Of a stretch of DNA of 64,000 bases, positions 1 to 12,468 are shown piece by piece (position 1 is the stretch's first letter; the number at the start of each line of letters is the position of its first letter). Made by a program: the position numbers and the translations under genes. The stretch comes from Heterodera schachtii. Taxonomy: Eukaryota > Nematoda > Chromadorea > Rhabditida > Heteroderidae. The notes below the pieces were generated by a model. That model did no database searches. It was given only the letters and a program-made list of their open reading frames with translations, and was not told the DNA's origin. The stretch is from NCBI GenBank assembly GCA_023374025.1, contig SIJG01000028.1, positions 544,116 through 608,115 of the forward strand. The letters run 5' to 3'.

Positions 1-346
1 AATTATAAAGTAGAATATCTACGATTCTACTTTAATATGAATAAATAAGGATAGGCAAAACCCATGGATGGTAAAAGTAGGAATTATAAAGTAGAATATC
101 TATGATTCTACTTTAATATGAATAAATAAGAATAGGCAAAACCCATGGATGGTAAAAGCAGGAATTATAAAGTAGAATATCTACGATTCTACTTTAATAT
201 GAATAAATAAGAATAGGCAAAACCCATGGATGGTAAAAGCAGGAATTATAAAGTAGAATATCTACGATTCTACTTTAATATGAATAAATAAGGATAGACA
301 AAACCCATGGATGGTAAAAGTAGGAATTATAAAGTAGAATATCTAA
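1..346. repeat. 81-bp tandem repeat, about 4.3 copies
   Basis: Units start at 1, 82, 163, 244 and 325, an exact 81-bp period, with only a few substitutions between units. Each unit holds a short palindrome (GTAGAATATCTACGATTCTAC) and the words CCCATGGATGG and TAAAAGTAGG, which recur in the dispersed repeat at 546-830, 11140-11340 and 60490-60700. The array may continue left of the window. Confidence 0.95.
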
Positions 347-545
347 CCAGAGTTGTACGGGACCGGGACCTGGTACTGAAAAAAAAACGTACAACTGAGT
401 ACCTATGTCCCGGTTTTGACAAGTTTTGACCGGGACCGGGAAAATTCCCGGTTTTTTCCCGGTTTTCCCAGCCCAAGAGTCCCGGTTTTTCAACCCGAAA
501 AGTCCCGGTTTATCTCAAAATTCCCGGTCCCGTACAACTCTCTAT
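346..545. repeat. CCCGGT/ACCGGG-rich interspersed repeat
   Basis: A block rich in CCCGGTTTT and GGGACCGGGACC words, bounded by GAGTTGTACGGGACC and GTACAACTC, which are partly inverted. Close copies lie at about 11345-11490 and 60350-60490, each inside the same host repeat. Probably a small nonautonomous element. Short ORFs across it are not convincing. Confidence 0.75.
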
Positions 546-830
546 ATCTAACAAATGATTATTGTATAAAAATGATTTGAATAAAAGGCTCGCAAACTGC
601 ATAATTTCGAAAATTCATTAGCCAAAATTTATGCAATTGTATAGAATTTAAAATATTTTGTACAATAGATACAACCATCATTTATTTGAAAGCATAAAAT
701 ATACATTATAAAATTAAGCATTGATTTAAAACAATGATTCTACTTTAATATGAATAAATAAGAATGGGGAAAACCCATGGATGGTAAAAGTAGGAATTAT
801 AATTTAATATCTTTTAATGCATAAATGGAG
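546..830. repeat. dispersed ~200-bp repeat
   Basis: Shares long blocks (around ACAATAGATACAACCATCAT and AAGCATTGATTTAAAA) with 11140-11340, 11500-11700, 60120-60340 and 60490-60700. It ends in the same words as the 81-bp satellite, so the satellite probably amplified from one end of this repeat. Confidence 0.8.
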
Positions 831-2055
831 TGAAAATAATGGTAACATGTGGTTTCATCAGAAGTGATTTCGTCAGTAAGAGATTTCGTCAGTAAGAGAT
901 TTCGTCAGTGATAATAGCCATTTTTTACAAAAAAAAAATAAAACTTCTTTAATTAGACTAGTTCGATATTTAAATTCAAAATAAATTTATTTTCTCAATT
1001 TTCAACCTATATTTGGGTGGTCATTTACATATGTATCATAAAATGTTTTATATTTGTGCCTCGTCTTTGCTACTTTTATCTCCTGTGTGTGCATTCCTAG
1101 GTGGTCGTCAGACAATCATTCTGCATTAATCTCGGCATTTCGTTTTTAAATTTCTTACTAGGCTCTGCTGGAGCTCGATCCGTAAACACGGCAATTTGAG
1201 TGCGCGTTCCACGACCGCGGGAAATTTCTGTCCGCGCTCCACTAATTGGTGGATGGATGATAATGATAAGGAATATTTGAGTTGTGCCACTAATTGGTGG
1301 ATGGATGATAATGATAAGGAATATTTGAGTTGTGAGTAAACTAAAAAGTTTTTCTCCATTGTAAATATGTATGTATTAATCGGAGAGGGGGGCGGGGGCA
1401 CAAACTAAAAATAACTCATAAACGGTTGGGATCGATTTAAAACGGTCCAAAATAATGAGAAAAATGCAAATTAGGGGCCTCGTTTTTTGAAAGGTCGCGA
1501 AACTCAGAATAATAATAATGCTAATTAGGGCTCGAAATTATATGGATTTACATGTTTTTCTGCGCAAGATAATATTTTCCTTCTCCATAACATTCTCCTT
1601 TTATATGTTAATTAAATTTGTGTTGGCGCCAAGCAATTCGAAAGTGAGTGACATTTCGGCAGAAAAAAAAATTCCATTAAAACATAAAAATGAAAAAATT
1701 TCGTTGCATTAAAATATGTTTCGTTTCTTAATGCGATCATAAGAATTCAAAATAATTTAGATTTTGTCTATTAAGGATAAAATTTCAAAACAATAAATTT
1801 AAATTGAACATTTTCACTTATGCACATGTTGCAGATGGATCATATAAATTTTTTTTAAATTATAGAAAAAATCTTTCAAATGAAAGTGATTTAAAATTTC
1901 AAAAATTTAATTTTGTCAGTCATATAATAATGAAAATAAAACATTTAAACATCATTTAAACTGAAAAGCTCCTTGTTTCATAATTAATGCCCATTCACTC
2001 CCATTCTATTCATAAATCAAATTAGAAAATCATTCTTTTCCAAGCATTCTCCCCT
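831..2055. other. gene-free stretch with two short tandem duplications
   Basis: No coding exon is supported. There is a three-copy 18-bp repeat around 868-911 (core GATTTCGTCAGTAAGA) and an exact 47-bp tandem duplication at about 1240-1335. Small ORFs at 1126-1401 (-) and 1518-1712 (+) lack conserved features. Confidence 0.6.
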
Positions 2056-3367
2056 CACTCATGGCAATTTGCACAGTCCGCTGGCACTGTCACAGGACGC
2101 CCCTTTGTAATCCGAACACTTACTGCACGCGGCACCTTTTTTGTAGACCGGCTGGTTCAAGAAGTTACCACTGTTGAGAATTAATGAATTAGATTAATAT
2201 AAAATTAAATTAAATTAATCAGAACATATGCCAAATGGAAAAAACCGGTAACAGTATCGATGATACCCCCCCCCCCCTTTTTTCGAAAAATGAAATTTTT
2301 AAATTTTTTTCGAGAAAAGATTTTCGACCTATGTCGAACCCCGAACCCGGGTTTGAGCAAAAAGTTGAAAAGCAAATTGTCTAATTTCGCATTTTTAGTC
2401 TTAAAATGGCTTATATATAGGGAAACAAACTAAACGTCAACTATCCTCTAAAAAAGATCTTTGAATCATTTTTAGACCAAAAATACTAAATTTAAAAATT
2501 TGCATTTTCGATTTTTTGATCGTACCCTGGTTCGGGGTTCGACATAGGTCGAAATTAATGCCAGATTCGGATTCTCTGGCCTTAAAGCCTCTAATGTATA
2601 ATGCTAAGAAAATCCCATTTTTTTTTCTTACGCCTCCTTGTAGTTGCACACAACCCATGTCTTCCAGGTGGAGGAGGGACAGCGTGCCATGGCACAGCCA
2701 ATTTGAGCAGTGGTGGCCCATGCTTGCTGAAAGCAACAGAGTTAATTTGATTAGCTCCAAGTAATATCCATTGAATTTGCCTGGCTCCAATGTCCGATGC
2801 CCTTGTTGAATTGATCCATGTCCAGCACAAGGCTTTCCTGGAAGCCGAACTGCTTCAACTCCGCCCACCACATGTCGCAAGCTTGTTTCAGCGCATCAGC
2901 TGCAATATGATCTTCCTTATTAAAACCTAATATCTATGCTTAAAGTAGGCCCAGGAAATAATGTGACTTTATTGTAGATTAATAGCCAATTAGCAGACAG
3001 GCATAAACCGAAAAGATTTGCCGCCGTCCACCTTGAATTTTAATTGCCTAATCTGTTAAAAATTGCACCCCAAAATTAAACCTTCCGAAATTGTCGATGA
3101 ACTAGTCATGTACAAATTCTCGCCCATCCCTGATGAACCCGAGTGGGACATTGAACATCCTTTGGCCCATTTCTGCGCCACTGACTCAATGCTCGTAACA
3201 TATTTTTGTTGGATCAAATTGCTGCCAGACGGCATTTTGCCCGATTTGTTGTCCGCAGTGCCATTGGCAAGTTGTGAGCGGTAATTGTTGTGGCACGCGA
3301 GCACCGACACGCGGTTACCAGCAGAAAGTGCCAAAACAGAGCATGGAACTGCTGAGAATTTGACCAT
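2056..3367 (-). CDS. venom-allergen-like protein (CAP/SCP superfamily), secreted
   Basis: Four exons: 3082-3367, 2781-2899, 2632-2726 and 2056-2170; all phases agree, giving 204 residues. The N-terminus is hydrophobic (MVKFSAVPCSVLALSAG). CAP marks in order are HNNYRSQLANG, CSMSHSGSSGMGENLY, ACDMWWAELKQF, GHWSQ and VVCNYKEA, followed by a Cys-rich tail (CSKC). Family members are secreted by plant- and animal-parasitic nematodes and are linked to host immune modulation; that role here is inferred. Intron 2 (2727-2780, 54 bp) starts GC and ends AG; splicing it yields GHWSQQAWATTAQIGC, typical of the family. In the last exon the annotated frame ends in an unusual tail, while the +1 frame after the G-run at 2101-2103 reads a Cys-rich ending with CDSASGLC, as in relatives. 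A one-base loss or sequencing error is likely. Confidence 0.88.
2285..2560. repeat. hairpin MITE-like insertion in intron 3 of the CAP gene
   Basis: TTCGACCTATGTCGAACCCC near 2323-2342 is matched by its reverse complement near 2533-2554. Related TTCGGGTTCGG words occur in hairpin repeats at 9955-10120, 15710-15845, 61730-61880 and 52250-52770, suggesting a common foldback family. Confidence 0.6.
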
Positions 3368-4566
3368 TATATTATAATTTAATTGACCCGAAAGGAATTA
3401 TGTAAAAATAGTCAGCCGTTGCGGTACCGAGTCTTGTTTGTAGGTATTTAATTAAGTGCCCGGGAAATTTCATGTATCGAATGAAAAATCTGATTTTTTT
3501 TTGATCCTGATTGCACCGAAATATACAATTTGCTAATCTACTCTCTAAAAAATTATTAAAATCGATAATGGGAGGTGAAAAATACAAAATGTTTTACTAT
3601 ATTTAATTGATAAATAGTTAGTTACAAAGCCGATTTAAAGCAATTTTGCAAAAGGTTCTGGTTTTCGACCCCAAAATCTGTTGTTTTTTTTCGGCCCATG
3701 TTTCTGATTTGGAAAATTTTTGATCCGAGCCCCGCTCTAATATGCAATTTTGGTTTTTTTAAAATTTTTCTTTTCTTTCAATATTAGATTTTTGCCTTAG
3801 TTCCTAATTTCCCAATTCTCTTTTACCGCACCGCCCACGCCTCATCATTCTATTAACCGTTAAATTTTATGACATTTCAAATATTAATTAAAATTATTAT
3901 TTTTTTAAATAATTCACCGATGAATGCAATGAACAAGCAGAGAACAAATCTAGAAGGAAAATATTCCATTTTTTATGTATTGTTATTGTTGGATTTGAAT
4001 AATTTGAGAATGAATGGAGAACGGATTGGAGGATTAAAGCGGACAGATTAAGAATGGCTTAATTAAGCATTTTTCTCGCTTAAATACGGACATTTATGTT
4101 GAACACCACCGAGGAACAAAACATCATTAAACTAAAAGTTAAGCAGCAAAAATTATTTGTTCAGGTGCACGTCCTCGCCATCATAGCGTGTCCATGGTTA
4201 ACGCCATTTATTTGACTTTAATAATTTTAATCCGTTAAACGGCGGAAAATGGCGGGAGAAATTGGTTTTGAAATGAACAAATAAAATTTTCGTTTTTGAC
4301 ACATCATTTCAGCAAAAAGCTGTACAAATTAAGTGAATGTGCTTGGCGGGAGGATTTATGCGAAGGAAATTAAAATTTTCAACTATCAAAAACGTGGCAT
4401 AATGCTCAAAAGTTGGAAATGCAATAGCACCACGGCAGAATAAACAAAATTTTGGCACTTTTAATTTTATATTAATTATTTCCATGACAAAAAATTTTCA
4501 AAAATTAAAAAAAAAAAAAAGATTTACTAATAATTTCAAAATAATGAACAAATTGATTTAAATAAA
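3368..4566. other. gene-free stretch
   Basis: AT-rich intergenic DNA between the CAP gene and the decayed receptor. I see no exon with protein similarity, no RNA gene and no clear repeat. The 60-residue ORF at 3869-4051 has no recognisable feature. Confidence 0.5.
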
Positions 4567-5690
4567 TCAAATGTCGTCAAATTCAAACGCCATTTTCACT
4601 TGCTTGGACTTTTGGCCATTTTTTGGATGAATTATTCGAATGAAATGCGGCTGATTGTCAAGTGAGGCAGGCAGAAACACTGTTCGGAATGCCAGTCGAT
4701 ATTCAAAACTAAAAAATATTTATTATTTTTATTTTTAATTTTGTAATTAATGGATGACATTTCATTGTCACACCTCCTTATGTAGAGAATCGGCGCGTTC
4801 AGTGACAACGACAGTTGCAAGATGAATGCGCAGTAACTCAGCACGTACCATTTTGTGCTTTCGCTGGCACCGAGTTCAGCAAGTAAAACATGCACTGACA
4901 AATTGGACACCCAAACGAAAGATTCGACCAAAAAAATGATCATCAGCGACTATAGCACTTTGCGGGTGTTTGCCTCGTTTGATTTGTGTTTCTTAAAAGT
5001 TGTATTTAAAAAATATTCAGCAGCCAACTACAATCGGCAAAATAGACGGGTGCCGGGTCGGAGGTCATACAAAGAACTGAACTGAAGAGATATTCGTATT
5101 AGATCGTTTCTTTAATCCGCCAAAACAAAACAAAAAACCGCATTCAACATTGTTTAATCATTAGACACTAAATGGCAAATTAGACAATAAATTTCATAAA
5201 ATTGGTTAGGTGGTTCTTTCGCTAGAGATTTAGCAAAAATTTATCGACAAATACTTAATCCCGAAAAACCAATTGATTGCCAGAATATTACTATAGATGA
5301 CTAACTTTCCAGGAAAACTGATAAGGGATTTGTTGAACGCAGAAGCCACTATAAAAGTGCCAAAAGCAGTTGAAGTGATCAGTGAAAAAAACATAAAACG
5401 ACGGCTGTAATTGTCACCCATTTGCCTGAAATGAAATTTAGAAAATCTTTTTTTTTTGTATAAACTTGAATGGGAGAATAACTCCGATCAGTCGGTCTAA
5501 AGCGATCAGAGGGAACAGAACGTATTGGCAGCATACGAAGAAAAGTGGGACAGAGACGAGCAGACAACAAAGCCAGAGAGGAATGCCAACGGAGAGAAAA
5601 CAAAATGCCAAACTGGACCAAAATAAGTAAACGAATAGATGGCAATGCATGCCGAGTTGGCACCGAACAGCCAATTGCAAGTGCTGTTCA
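4567..5690 (-). pseudogene. serpentine chemoreceptor-like GPCR, decayed copy
   Basis: Receptor exons are readable on the minus strand. About 5460-5690 gives hydrophobic segments ending LIALDRLIGVILPFKF (TM3 end, DRY-like). 5306-5425 gives TM4. About 4780-5030 gives TM6-TM7 with NLSVHVLLAELGASESTKWY and LSLNAPILYIR. 4567-4705 gives the tail (FEYRLAFRTVFLP) to a stop. The TM7 exon ends AG|GTGTGAC and joins in phase 2 to give an NAPILYIRSFEYR-like ending, as in rhodopsin-like nematode receptors (Srsx/Srx style). TAG at 4950-4952 interrupts the TM6 exon where the copy at 57886 has CAG. No convincing TM1 or TM5 exon was found. Probably a pseudogene; family assignment is tentative. Confidence 0.65.
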
Positions 5691-5699
5691 AATTCCTTA

Positions 5700-6785
5700 G
5701 AAAAATCGGAAAATAAATATAAATCATTAAAAAATAAATATTAATATTACGTATTTGATTTTTTTTTTTTTAATTAATTCAATTTATATTAATAATACTT
5801 TGCTTTAAATGTGACCAATACCAATTAGCCATTTGACAAAATCGTAATAAAAGCCATCAAAGCCTTTCCGCCGCTCATTAATACAACGGGGTCAGTAAAA
5901 TTTTTCATTTTTTTTTGTTGAAAATTTTGTATTATAAATTTCTACAATTGAAACAAAAATAATTTTTAAAAAATAATTTAAAGCCCAATGCAATACTTTG
6001 TATAAAGGACTATATTATCTACTTTAAAACCAACTTAGCCAGGCCTTCTTTGGATTCGTTAAAGCTTTGGCCTAGCTTTGTGAGATAAATGATTAGGAGG
6101 GTTTACTGTAAATTAAAATTCTTTTCGAATAATTAATTTTTTCATGGCCAAAACATGGTTTCATTTTAGTTTTGTCATAATTGCCATTTCAATGACATGT
6201 TAAAGGAATGGATGTGAACTTTTAGATTAATCGTAATTGGGATTATTAACAGATGTTTATACAGAAGTATCAAACAATTTTTCAGTGAAATAATGTTATT
6301 TTGTATGAATAATAAATTATTTGGGGTTTTCCCATTGGAAATTAATTTTAAAAAATTAGCAGCACGTGAAATTTTTTTATATTCCAAGTAGAAAAATGTG
6401 AACTAATTAATTGCCTGACAGATGTTAATCGAATCACATACAAAATTAAAATTCTTAAAGTTTCCTTATGAAAACATTTTTTACTCTTGAAAAAAAAGCA
6501 AACGGAAAGTAACAATTAAAAATATTTTTTTTTATTTTTGGTCTTTGTGTCTTGGGAGATAAATTTTACTCATTTATCATTGTCATTTTGGTGATCATTG
6601 GTCTCGATTTGGTTAATTTTTGAATTTTTTTTGAGTTTTTGTACATATATTATGGTTTTAGTCCATATTTTTCTGTATGCAAATAATTGGAGTTTTTAAT
6701 CCAAAAATTCTTATTCACATTTTTTTCTTTACCCCCTCGCCTTACATTGCAAAAAATTATTCGTTAAAATTACCTAAAATTTGAT
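5700..6785. other. gene-free stretch
   Basis: AT-rich DNA with poly-T runs. The ORF at 6175-6387 has no signal peptide or motif. Nothing else is supported. Confidence 0.45.
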
Positions 6786-7448
6786 CAATTTGATTTGGCC
6801 CATGTTGAATAATCAGGTGACTAATTAGGCTCTCTTTTTTTCAATTGTTGTAGCCAAAGAATTGTCCTTTATGCTGTGACATTAGAAATATGGAAACCCA
6901 TGAAACAGAAAAAAGCCATTTACAATATATGAAAAATAAAAAGATGGTAAGTGACACAGAGATTATGCCTCTGGCAATTTGCAATTTAATTATGACCGGA
7001 CATTTGGACAGTGCAGGCGCGGATGTACGAGGACCCGAAATTGTTTTTTGTCCAATAATTTTTTATTTTCAATAAAATCCAAAAAACTTAGAAATGTTCG
7101 GTAGCTCACATGCTTAGAAGCTAACTTTTGATTTTGGAGCCCAATTAAAAATTGTTTCTAATCATATAAAGCTACTGATTGATATGATACCAAGATTGTC
7201 GGATTTGATTGATAAAGAAAAAGTTATTCTGGCCAAATCACTTCACTGTCAAATGCCACCTGTCCAAATGCAACTTTTAAATGGTCACATCGCTCTTTTT
7301 TTTTGCCTGAGTCAATCTCTCTGTCTACGTACAGAAATGATGTTACATTAGTGGCCCATCATGGTTACAGTATCCCAATAGAAGTTACAGTCACAGTATC
7401 CCTTTTCCAGGTTAGGGTTGGTTCCTCGTCTTTCCTCCGCTCCAATGC

Positions 7449-10436
7449 TCAGTACGGTCTCGTGTTGTACGGATCGCTTAGGTGGGTGACGTCACTGGTG
7501 AATTCCATGCGCAATTTGTCCATAATTTTATCGGCATAATTAGCACCAGCATCTTTTTCGCCATCATTTTCGTCATAATATCGCACAAATTTTGTGACAC
7601 TTGACTGCCCAACAATTGTCCATTCGCCCGTCAAAATTTCGTGAACACGAGCGGTGAATGCGCCATGAGTGGACAGAACAATGTGCTCAGCTTGGAAAAG
7701 CAATTTAAAAAACCAAAGAAAACAAATTGATTCAATTTTTGGCGAAATTTGTGACCAAAAATCGTAAATTTAAATTTTCGTATTTAATTTTGCTGTGCCA
7801 TTAAAAGAATGCAATTTATGAAGAAGCAAAAATAATAATAATATTTTTTAATTTTTGAAATTGATTGGCAATAAGTAAAAAAATGGCTAAAGTTAAACAG
7901 ATAAAACGGCTTATTTTTGCTTAATTAGTGATATTTGGTCTAAATTTAAGAATTAACTTTTTATATGGAAAATTGGTTTCCTACTCATATTTTAAAATAA
8001 ATTACCATTTTTATTGTCTGCCAATATTTGGCTAATTGTTTTTTTAATGACATATTTACAATCTTCTTCTTCCACTTGTTTCACAGATTGAAGTGCCGAC
8101 AGAGTCCTGAATTTATTGATGAATAAATTTTTGTCAAAATCCTGCCCAAATTAAACCGTTTATTAAACAGTGGCCAATATTTTGGATTGAATAACAGTGG
8201 CCAATATTTTGGATTGACCAATGGGAATTTTTCGACCAATTCCGGCACTTCGTAATATTTAAGCAAAAATTCGCAAGGCACAAGAAGCTAAAAAAAGGCA
8301 AAACATAAATAAAATAAATGAAAATTTAATAAGCTAAAAAAAGGCAAAACATAAATAAAATAAATGAAAATTTAATTAAAGTTGACGACCTCGGCCAATC
8401 CTGGCTCAATATTTATGCTAATTGCATGTCTTTTTGCTTCAGCGTCGCCCAAAAGTCCAATTGCGGTTTTGACGGAACGTGAAAATGGAGACGAAAAAAT
8501 TTTGCTGATTGCGACATTTTCAAAACTAATTAAATTTAAAAGATAATTTTTTCAAAATGTATTGCACTAATTAAATTTAAATTAGTTTCTAATTTTCTGT
8601 AATTCACCGTTTTCCCAATTCCTGGGATTGTTGAATGCCAAGCGGGGACAATCGGACGTCATTCCTTTTCAATTCTTCTTCAGTACATAAGTTTTCGTCA
8701 ATATGGTCCAGTCGATGGCCATGCCTGATGACCCACAAAGTTTGGAGAATAATGGGACGTTTATCTGGAAAAAAAAATTAAAATCATTAAATCAATTTAT
8801 TTGTACATATGTATTTTAAAATAATTTTTTCTTTATTTAATTATCAATTAAAATCAATTTTCACACATAAATAATTTAACCTAATGTCCACAGTTGAGCT
8901 GCATTTGTAATATCACTTTCCATAAATTTGACTTGCACTTTGCTTAAATCGAGTACAATCAAGTCCAAAATATCTTCATGATCACCGTAAATGTTAATTG
9001 ACTAAAAAAAAAATAAAAAATATTTTTGACAAATTCCCTAAGAAAACCAAAAAATGTTGTGATTTATTAAACTTATTAGAGAGTTATTTTATAAAAATAA
9101 ACTAACTAATTAACAAAGATAACCCAACTTTATATTTAAATATTTGATTATAATAAAATTACATTATCATTGCATGTATTTTTCAAAAATTCCAATTTTG
9201 GCTTCAGCTGTATTCCGATGTTTACAAGAACATTGTTATAATGGCTCAATTTGTTTTCGTATCTGACCAGATCGAGCACCTTTCCTTTCTCTTGCAGCGA
9301 TTTTACAATCTGTTAATTAATTGCAGCTAATTACTTAATATTCTTAGCAAAATAAAATTTCAAATAAATTCGACTAATATATTTAAAAATTCCCGGTGGA
9401 CTCTATTGATTTAAAATTATTTATTTCTTCCCTTTCCAAATTTTTGGGGGTTTTAATTGCTTTGAGGAGGGCAAATTTTTAAATGTTTTTACAAAGCATA
9501 AAAATATAAGTAAAATTACTTTTCCCCATTGTTTTTGTTGTTCATCAGAACCATTTGGGAGAATTTTCTGCACAAAAAATCGTCCAATTGTTAGATTTTG
9601 AGCACGAAAAATCATTGAGAAGGGATTCAAACTTTGTTTTCGAAAATACAATTGCTTATCATTTATTTTCCCGCTCTAAAATTGAAAAATATTAAATGAA
9701 AAAACATTTAAATATTACATTTTTAATTTCCACTTTTCTTTTTTCTTCATATATTTTTTGATTCCATTTCGTTATTTCGCCGCGTAGGTATTTAAAATAA
9801 TTGAGCGAATTTTTAGAAACACCTAAATAATAATTTTATAGTGTTAAAAAAATTAAAAGTGAATTTGCATAAATAATTAAAAAATTTTGAAAATTTTTTA
9901 AATTTAGTCAAACTAATTTTAGGGAATAAAATCTTTACAATATGTTAAGCCGGAACCCTCGTTCCCGGTCCCTGATCACGAATCACACCTATTTTGACCA
10001 ATTTCTAATCACGAATCCGAACTCGAACAAAAAGTCGAAACTCAAAAATTAAGTTTTCTGTTCGAATTCGGGTTCGGGATTTGGAATTAGTCAAAACATG
10101 GGTCAGATTCGTGATCCCAAAATTCTTTCTTTACCGTCGGCACATATGTTCTCATTTAAAATCCAATCAAATTGTGTTTGCTCGTCAAATTTTTGAATTT
10201 TTCTCGAATATTCGTCTTGACAATGCACAAAATTTGCGATGTCCACCAATCCGAGGGTCATGAAAAAGTATGAGAATTAAACAATAAAATAAAAAAAATA
10301 ATTTTTACCAAATTTGATCAGCGGCGGGTAAAGGGTTTTCGCGTTTTGATGTTCCGCCTTCATTTTTGGTGGCAAACACAGAAAAAGCACCAAGCAGTAA
10401 AAAGAGTGAAGCAAAAGCACAAAATAAATTTAGCAT
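7449..10436 (-). pseudogene. secreted histidine phosphatase (PGM-like), copy A
   Basis: Nine or more exons matching copy C at 61403. Exon 1 (10309-10436) gives a signal peptide (MLNLFCAFASLFLLLGAFS in copy C). The N-terminal ~250 residues are family-specific. The catalytic exon near 8640-8770 carries VIRHGHRLD, then come SPFSRSVETANG-like residues and the late catalytic His in LSTHGAFTARVHEIL (about 7640-7700). These are marks of the histidine phosphatase superfamily, branch 1. Two lesions: a one-base loss relative to copy C around 8118-8150, and a 30-bp duplication in the same exon that doubles NPKYWPL. The splice acceptor before exon 2 lacks AG, as in the other copies. Either a recent pseudogene or a gene with a sequence error; downstream exons are still open. 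Confidence 0.7.
9955..10120. repeat. hairpin repeat in phosphatase A intron 2
   Basis: An inverted repeat with arms around ACGAATCCGAACTCGAACAA and TGTTCGAATTCGGGTTCGGG. Orthologous copies sit in the matching introns of copies B (15710-15845) and C (61730-61880), so insertion predates the duplications. Confidence 0.7.
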
Positions 10437-12182
10437 TGAGAATTTTTTGCTCTTTGAATGAAAAGAAAAAGATATGTTTAATTGTTTGGTATAATTAACA
10501 CGGCAAAGATTTTAGGTGTTAAAAACCGTGAAAAAGTACTTAAATGCCTAAATAGTTGCTAAAAAATTGAAAATGCCAAATTAGCATTGAGAATTTTATG
10601 CACATTGAATGAAAGGAAAAAGCATTTTTTTTTTGTTTCTTTATAAGATAAATTGATTTTTTTCTTTTCTTAAATATTTGCTAATTTATAGAAATTCAAA
10701 AGATATAATATAATTTGATTGGAAATTAAATTAAAATTAATTATTCTTCATCTTTGGAAGAAATGATCAAACAATGTGAATTGATAAGATTTTTGGCTGA
10801 CAATTTTATCATAATCACTTCACTATTTTGGCATTTTCTTCACTATTTAGTTAATGGCATTTTCCTTCACTATTTAGTTAATTATTTGAGATTGTTCGTC
10901 ACTAAAATTTCCAATCCCTAGTCCTAAAACAAAAAAAAAAAATGCTTATTTGTTAGAGTATTCATTAAAATTAATCCGAAAATTTTATAATTTCTAAAAA
11001 TATATTTTTAAAAGAATGGAAAAATGGGGTTTTTAAAAATCAAAAATAAATGTTTTCTTCATATTTGCTTCGCCTTTTATTCTGATAATGTTTTTATATA
11101 ATAATCAATTTTTTCACGATATTTATGAATTAAAAAGATTTAATTTATAATTCCTACTTTTAGCATCCATGGGTTTTGCCTATTCTTATTTAATCATATT
11201 AAGAATCATTATTTTAAATCAATGCTTAATTTTACAATCTATTTTACGCATTTCAAATAATGATGGTTGTATCTATTGTACAAAATATTGTAAATTCTAT
11301 ACAATTGCATAAATTTTGGCTAAGGAGTTTTCGAAATTATGCAGTTTAAAACCGGGACTTTTGGGCTGGGAAAACCGGGAAAAAACCGGGACTTTTCCCG
11401 GTCGCGGTCAAAACTGGTCAAAACCGGGACATAGGTACTCAGTTGTACGTTTTTTCAGTACCAGGTCCCGGTCCCGTACAACTCTGGTTAGATATTCTAC
11501 TTTATAATTCCTACTTTTAGCATCCATGGGTTTTGTCTATTCTTATTTAATCATATTAAGAATCATTATTTTAAATCAATGCTTAATTTTATAATCTATA
11601 TTTTACGCATTTCAAATAGCATGATGGTTGTATCTATTGTACAAAATATTGTAAATTCTATACAATTGAGTAAATTTTGGCTAAGAAATTTTCAAAATTA
11701 TGCAACATATTTGAATGACATTCAGGAATATCGAATAAAGACCGGACGGGACCGGGACTTCGCGGGATTCTCGTGGGGTTCCGACCACGGAATCCGTCTC
11801 GAACCTTTTTTAATTCATTGGGATTAAGAAGAACAGGGATTTGATCGGCCTACGAGTTGGAATTCCCCTCTCCTCCGTCTCGATCATTTCGCCAATTCCC
11901 GCGGGATTAAAGTCAATAAAAAATTTTAAAGAATTTCTAACTCGGGATCTCTCCGAGCCAAGTTGTCCAGTCTCTAATGCCAATTAGTTTCTTTTAAAAT
12001 GAAAATTAAGAAAAAAGTTTAAAAAAATTGTATATATTATTAAAATTTCTAGATCAGGAAGAACGCTGAGTTTATATTTCCAAAAAATTTCGTGTCCTTT
12101 TATGTTAAAACAATTAAAAATTAGAAACATTATTTTTCCCAATTTGGCGTTTTTGGCAAAATTTCACATCCGATTGATAAAA

Positions 12183-12468
12183 TCAAGAATTTATTAAATT
12201 AAATTTGCTAATTTTCCAACAAAACATTATCGAATATTTATCGAAATTAAGTAACAAAAAATTGAGATGGGCACTGCTGCGCTTGTCGATGATGCCGTGC
12301 CGCAACAAAGCGTGCCGCCGGTGGCAAATGCCGTACTTGGACAACGCCGGCGGCAGAAAACGGGCAACGGAAAGACAGAAGAAAAAAGGGCCCAAAAAGT
12401 TGCCGAACGATTCGGCGAACATCAATGTTGAATGAGAACAGAATGATGGGCGAAATGCTGTTCAGCAA
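12183..12468 (-). pseudogene. receptor last-exon fragment (unit A)
   Basis: Matches the TM7 and C-tail exon of the receptor at 17715-17960: ISPIILFSFNIDVRRIVRQL is readable on the minus strand, with a small internal deletion in the Pro/Ala-rich tail. No preceding exons follow upstream because the duplication breaks at about 12478. A passenger fragment of the tandem duplication. Confidence 0.8.

Noticed and set aside
1..346. CRISPR-like array
   Set aside because: The whole unit repeats with no variable spacers, and the genes show a eukaryote.
1518..1712. 64-codon ORF with a hydrophobic start
   Set aside because: Low-complexity Lys/Ile-rich composition, no splice partners and no motif; chance in AT-rich DNA.
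6890..7075. 61-codon ORF and its counterpart near 12507-12746
   Set aside because: Duplicated noncoding flank; frames and stops are not conserved between the two copies.
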